This document shows, piece by piece, positions 60,775 to 64,000 of a stretch of DNA of 64,000 nt. Origin of the DNA: Firmicutes bacterium UBA5201 (GTDB lineage Bacteria > Bacillota > Clostridia > Peptostreptococcales > Acidaminobacteraceae). Each line of letters begins with the position of its first letter. Within the stretch, counting starts at the first letter, position 1. The DNA is taken from positions 62,001 to 126,000 of the forward strand of contig DHVT01000011.1 of the NCBI GenBank assembly GCA_002412775.1. Reading direction: 5' to 3'. The notes under the pieces are model-generated. The model was not told the origin of the DNA and searched no databases. It saw only the letters and a program-made list of their open reading frames with translations. The position numbers were made by a program, and so were the translations under genes.

Positions 60775-61581
60775 ATGTGGTTACGATCGGATTTAAAATC
60801 GAGTGCTAAGAAATTTTTGAGCAAAAATTATATCAAAGCTTTTTTCGTCAGTTTGATCATTATGATTGTAAGTGGTTCAAACGGTTCCAATTCTTCGTGG
60901 AAAGAAGAACGCAACGCCATGCTGGACGTGGATTTTTCGAATATGTCCGAGATGGGAAGAACGGTCACTGATGTTGTTCCATTCGGATTCATCTTCGGCC
61001 TCAGTTTCATAATTATGGTGGTACTCATCATCGGATCCTTGGCTTTTAGGATATTCCTCGGATACCCTCTTGAAGTAGGCGGCAGAAAATTCTTCGTCAG
61101 AGGCGCGGAAGGCGAAGTTGAATTTTCCAACATCACCAGCACTTTCAATGGCGATCACTATTTTAAGATTGTGATGGCCATGCTGTACAAAGGCGTTATC
61201 AATTTTCTTTTTTATCTGCTATTATTTTTCCCGGGTGTGGTCAAGTCCTATGCCTATTCAATGGTGCCTTACATTTTGACGGACAATCCTGAAATCGGTC
61301 ACGGACGTGCGCTTGAACTCAGCAATGAAATGACCAGGGGACACAAATGGGATATGTTTGTACTCGATTTGTCATTCATCGGTTGGTACTTTTTAGGTGC
61401 GCTTGCATTTGGAATAGGCACACTATTTGTGAATCCATATGTGGATTCGACAAAAGCCCAACTCTATCTGACGCTTAGAAAGATTGCAGTAGGCGCTCAC
61501 ATTTGCAGTTCAGATGAGTTGAATCTCGATGTTCTCTCGGTGGAAGAAGTGGATGAGGATTGGTACAGATACGAATCATAG
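60775..61581 (+). CDS. DUF975 family integral membrane protein
   Basis: 268 residues, about six membrane segments. WLRSDLKSSAKKFLSKNYIKAFFVSLI at the N-terminus, FLGYPLEVGGRKFFV and SYAYSMVPYILTDNPEIGHGRALELSNEMTRGHKWDMFVLDLSFIGW are the DUF975 features. Function unknown; not obviously linked to its neighbours. AAGGGAG at 60763-60769. Confidence 0.9.
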   Translation: MWLRSDLKSSAKKFLSKNYIKAFFVSLIIMIVSGSNGSNSSWKEERNAMLDVDFSNMSEMGRTVTDVVPFGFIFGLSFIIMVVLIIGSLAFRIFLGYPLEVGGRKFFVRGAEGEVEFSNITSTFNGDHYFKIVMAMLYKGVINFLFYLLLFFPGVVKSYAYSMVPYILTDNPEIGHGRALELSNEMTRGHKWDMFVLDLSFIGWYFLGALAFGIGTLFVNPYVDSTKAQLYLTLRKIAVGAHICSSDELNLDVLSVEEVDEDWYRYES

Positions 61582-61603
61582 GATCTGATATTATTTATGA
61601 ATT

Positions 61604-61631
61604 AAGGTTGAGCTGAGGCTCAGCCTTTTTT
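61604..61631 (+). terminator. Terminator after the DUF975 gene
   Basis: AAGGTTGAGC (61604-61613) pairs with GCTCAGCCTT (61618-61627) with one G-T pair, loop TGAG, then T-run. Confidence 0.85.
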
Positions 61632-61678
61632 GTTGATTTAAAAGGGTGGATGCAATACAATGGACGTGGAGGTTTTTT

Positions 61679-62308
61679 ATGCTTGATATTTATATTGTAA
61701 GGCATGGACAGACTCAGTGGAATGTTGAGAAACGCCTGCAGGGGTGGTTGGATTCACCGCTTACCCTTGGGGGGGAGCGTAGTGCGCTTTTGCTTAGAGA
61801 AGAGATTGGCGCAATCGAGTTCGATCAGGTCTTTACTTCCCCAAGCGGTCGAGCCATCACCACTTTGAGTATTGCGATGCCTGAAGCCTTATATGTCGTC
61901 GACGACAGACTGAAAGAGATCTGTCTGGGTTCATGGCAAGGAAAGACACTTGAAACGATAGAAAAGGAGTTTCCTGAAGCCTATTATAATTATTTCTTTG
62001 AGCCAGGGAACTTCAGGCTTGCAGATGGGGAGGACTACTCGGATCTTCATGAACGCGTATCCGCTTTTGTGGGTGAGATCATAGAGAGATTTTACCATGA
62101 GACGGTCAACAAGAAAATACTGATCGTGACACACGGCTTGACCCTTATGATGATGCAGCTTATTTTCAACAATGACGAGATTGCGAACATCGGGACCTAT
62201 GCTCTATCTCAAAACGCGAAACCGGTGCATTATCATTATGACGGTGAAAAATTCCACGCGATAATTGAAGTGAGTGCCCAGGAAGGGTATTTTTCAAAAA
62301 GCTTCTGA
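61679..62308 (+). CDS. Histidine phosphatase family protein
   Basis: 209 residues from ATG 61679 (GTGGAGG at 61666-61672). RHGQTQWN holds the phospho-histidine, TSPSGRAITT an Arg, LKEICLGSWQGKT the Glu and VTHGLTL the second His. Alpha-ribazole phosphatase or broad acid phosphatase or phosphoglycerate mutase-like; the substrate cannot be told. Confidence 0.9.
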   Translation: MLDIYIVRHGQTQWNVEKRLQGWLDSPLTLGGERSALLLREEIGAIEFDQVFTSPSGRAITTLSIAMPEALYVVDDRLKEICLGSWQGKTLETIEKEFPEAYYNYFFEPGNFRLADGEDYSDLHERVSAFVGEIIERFYHETVNKKILIVTHGLTLMMMQLIFNNDEIANIGTYALSQNAKPVHYHYDGEKFHAIIEVSAQEGYFSKSF

Positions 62309-62404
62309 ACGAAATAAAAGTAACTTTTTCATCGAATTGCTTAATTATAAAAAATGGATTTCTCGAAAATATTGTTTTCTGACATGTACAAGTTTGCTGG
62401 AGCT

Positions 62405-62413
62405 TGTTATAAT
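62405..62413 (+). promoter_or_regulatory. Extended -10 promoter of the aminotransferase gene
   Basis: TGTTATAAT: TATAAT at 62408-62413 with the TGn extension. No good -35 lies at the right distance (CTGACA at 62379 is too far). The region 62309-62404 holds nothing else I can name. Confidence 0.45.
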
Positions 62414-62452
62414 GATGTCAATCAATGATTATTTAGATTTGTGGAGGTAAAG

Positions 62453-63634
62453 ATGAAAGCGTTGTCTATAAAGAATTTAGGTATTTCTGAATCAATGACT
62501 TTGGCGATTTCTGCAAAAGCCAAGCAATTGAAGGCCGAAGGTGCCAACATTATCAGTTTCGGAGCCGGTGAACCGGATTTCAACACTCCCGAGTATATCA
62601 GAACAGCAGCCATCAAACGCATCGAAAAGGGCGGCAATGGTTATACGGAAGCTTCTGGATTACCTGAGCTCAAAACAGCAATCTGCAATAAGCTCAGAGA
62701 TGACAATGGACTCGAATATAAAAACAACCAAATAGTGGTATCTTGTGGCGCGAAACATTCGCTTTTCAATGCGCTGCAGGCCATTTGCAATCCTGGTGAC
62801 GAAGTCATAATCCCTTCACCATATTGGGTGAGCTATTATGAACTCACAAAACTGGCCGACGCTGAACCGGTTTTGGTGGAAGCATCATCGACCCAGGAGT
62901 TCAAGGTGAGCATCGAGCAACTTAAAAATGCGATCACAGAGAAGACAAAAGCGATCATGATTAACAGTCCCAACAATCCCACAGGTGCCGTATATACTGC
63001 CGAGGAACTGAAGGCGATAGCGGAACTTTGTGAGGAGTACGATTTATACATCATCTCAGATGAGATCTACGAAAAACTCATTTACGGTGAGGAACATGTC
63101 AGTATCGCGAGGTTCGCATACGACCGCACCATAGTCGTCAATGGACTCAGTAAGGCTTACGCGATGACCGGATGGAGAATCGGATATACCGCAAGCTCTG
63201 TGGAAATCGCAAATGTCATGAGCAACATCCAATCCCATGCCACATCGAATCCCAACACGATTGCCCAATATGCGAGTATTGAAGCACTCAGTGGAGACGC
63301 CGCACCGATTGAGGAGATGAGACTCGCTTTTGACGAAAGAAGAAAATACATGGTGAAAACCATTCATGCAATTCCTCAAATCACCTGTGTTGAACCGAAA
63401 GGTGCATTTTATGTCATGATCGATGTCTCGGCTTTCTTTGGCAAGACAATAGGCGGAACGAAAATTGAGGGCTCCATTGATTTCGCTTCCGTATTGCTTG
63501 AGAAGGCAATGGTGTCGGTGATTCCGGGCATAGCATTCGGTGTGGATGATTATATCCGTTTATCTTATGCGACCAGCATGGCGAATATCGAAGAGGGACT
63601 GGCAAGAATCAATAAGTTCTGTGAAACTTACTAA
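62453..63634 (+). CDS. Class I aminotransferase, aspartate aminotransferase type Ib
   Basis: 393 residues from ATG 62453 (GGAGG at 62443-62447). ISFGAGEPDFNTPEYI, SPYWVSYYE, NSPNNPTGAVY, PLP lysine in NGLSKAYAMTGWRIGY, and the C-terminal carboxylate Arg in DDYIRLSYATS. Typical of the AspC/AspB type with broad Asp, prephenate or aromatic substrates. Confidence 0.93.
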   Translation: MKALSIKNLGISESMTLAISAKAKQLKAEGANIISFGAGEPDFNTPEYIRTAAIKRIEKGGNGYTEASGLPELKTAICNKLRDDNGLEYKNNQIVVSCGAKHSLFNALQAICNPGDEVIIPSPYWVSYYELTKLADAEPVLVEASSTQEFKVSIEQLKNAITEKTKAIMINSPNNPTGAVYTAEELKAIAELCEEYDLYIISDEIYEKLIYGEEHVSIARFAYDRTIVVNGLSKAYAMTGWRIGYTASSVEIANVMSNIQSHATSNPNTIAQYASIEALSGDAAPIEEMRLAFDERRKYMVKTIHAIPQITCVEPKGAFYVMIDVSAFFGKTIGGTKIEGSIDFASVLLEKAMVSVIPGIAFGVDDYIRLSYATSMANIEEGLARINKFCETY

Positions 63635-63639
63635 AATAG

Positions 63640-63688
63640 AAACAATGATTGCACAATAACTATTTGTGTAATCATTGTTTTCTTTTTT
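63640..63688 (+). terminator. Terminator after the aminotransferase gene
   Basis: AAACAATGATTGCACA pairs with TGTGTAATCATTGTTT (one mismatch), then TTCTTTTTTT. Confidence 0.9.
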
Positions 63689-63708
63689 TATGGGGAAAAA
63701 TATGGTAG

Positions 63709-63714
63709 TATAAT
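63709..63714 (+). promoter_or_regulatory. Probable -10 element of the last gene
   Basis: TATAAT at 63709-63714, 26 nt before the ATG at 63740. The matching -35 would fall in the T-run of the terminator and is not clear. Confidence 0.4.
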
Positions 63715-63739
63715 GTTATATTTGTAAGTGGGGAATCCG

Positions 63740-64000
63740 ATGAACGAACGTCTTAGAAACATTGAAAAAATTTTATTGGTGGCCATTTTCACCACATTCA
63801 TGGGCCAGATCTATGTTACGCCATTCGGGACCAGTTTCAGGTTGACGATCGCCGTCATGGTGCTCAATGTCCTGATGCTGACATTCCTTGAGATCAAACC
63901 GATTCCCACGATCAATCTTGTGGGAATAATGATGTTTTCAGTGCGCAGCATAGTCTATGTGTACAATCAGAACGGGACCATTCTTGAGGCGTTCTCAGTA
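63740..64000 (+). CDS. Membrane protein, N-terminal part (3' end outside window)
   Basis: 87 codons are visible from ATG 63740 (MNERLRNIEKILLVAI) with GTGGGGAA just upstream. At least two hydrophobic helices (residues 10-24 and about 33-53) follow a short basic start, and a third begins near residue 59 (NLVGIMMFSVRSIVYVY). It looks like the membrane part of a sensor protein (histidine kinase or GGDEF type), but the signalling domain is outside the window and I cannot confirm this. Confidence 0.7.
   Translation, partial: MNERLRNIEKILLVAIFTTFMGQIYVTPFGTSFRLTIAVMVLNVLMLTFLEIKPIPTINLVGIMMFSVRSIVYVYNQNGTILEAFSV

Noticed and set aside
1..64000. CRISPR arrays, tRNA or rRNA genes, prophage or complete insertion sequences
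   Set aside because: No regularly spaced repeats, tRNA-like cloverleaf, rRNA segments, transposase or phage structural genes were seen on either strand.

Overview
The window is chromosomal DNA of an anaerobic, low-to-moderate G+C Gram-positive bacterium of the class Clostridia. The evidence is the gene content and order (isc cluster, alaS, ireB, ruvX, DUF1292, fur, RNase J, mltG, trmR, U32 peptidase, udk), strong AGGAGG-type ribosome sites, a T-box in front of alaS, a ferredoxin-linked 2-oxoacid oxidoreductase and a MEP-type isoprenoid pathway. I cannot name the genus; a Fusibacter/Alkaliphilus-like organism would fit. The window is almost entirely coding, mostly on the + strand, and looks like core chromosome. 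I see no rRNA, tRNA, CRISPR array, prophage or complete insertion sequence.

Layout. 0-2.2 kb: end of an HDOD signalling protein, a response regulator with an eroded kinase-like C-terminus, a long REP-like inverted repeat, and a minus-strand gene with a good motility-sigma (sigma-28) promoter. 2.3-9.8 kb: GntR regulator, rarA, then a compact type IV pilus block (pilC, four small pilin-like genes, pilT), a secreted transglutaminase-like protein and a DJ-1 protein. 9.8-13 kb: a membrane protein of unknown function and iscR-iscS-iscU. 13-25 kb: T-box/alaS, ireB, an aldo-keto reductase with ferredoxin domain, ruvX, DUF1292, fur, rnj, mltG, trmR, a U32 protein, udk and a degenerate PilT paralogue. 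25-31.8 kb: aroK, aroQ, efp, a CD1247-like acidic Cys-rich protein, asp23, nusB, a Kae1-like protein, xseAB, ispA and a PAP2-like protein.

The most notable object is at 31.76-32.92 kb: a 550-nt non-coding stretch followed by a small membrane protein, between ispA and dxs. I identify these as an OLE (ornate, large, extremophilic) RNA and its membrane partner OapA. The ends of the stretch can pair, closing a large structured RNA. Downstream lie dxs, tlyA, two chromate-transporter halves, argR, recN and a diguanylate cyclase. The expected nadK and spoIVB-spo0A are not in their usual places in this otherwise conserved neighbourhood.

40-64 kb: xerD, deoB, pdp, cca, scpA-scpB-GNAT; a four-gene kor operon plus RpiR-type regulator; cmk, plsC, ispH, rpsA; cheR; pepF (minus strand); a TipA-type MerR regulator with an operator in a 19-bp promoter spacer; an SLC13-type transporter, an HD-GYP protein, a DUF975 membrane protein, a histidine phosphatase, an aspartate aminotransferase, and the start of a membrane protein cut by the window end.

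Together the genes cover Fe-S assembly, RNA processing, isoprenoid and shikimate synthesis, chromosome segregation and repair, and a c-di-GMP/chemotaxis/pilus layer (HDOD, GGDEF, HD-GYP, CheR, PilT and a pseudo-PilT) that points to a motile, surface-sensing cell.
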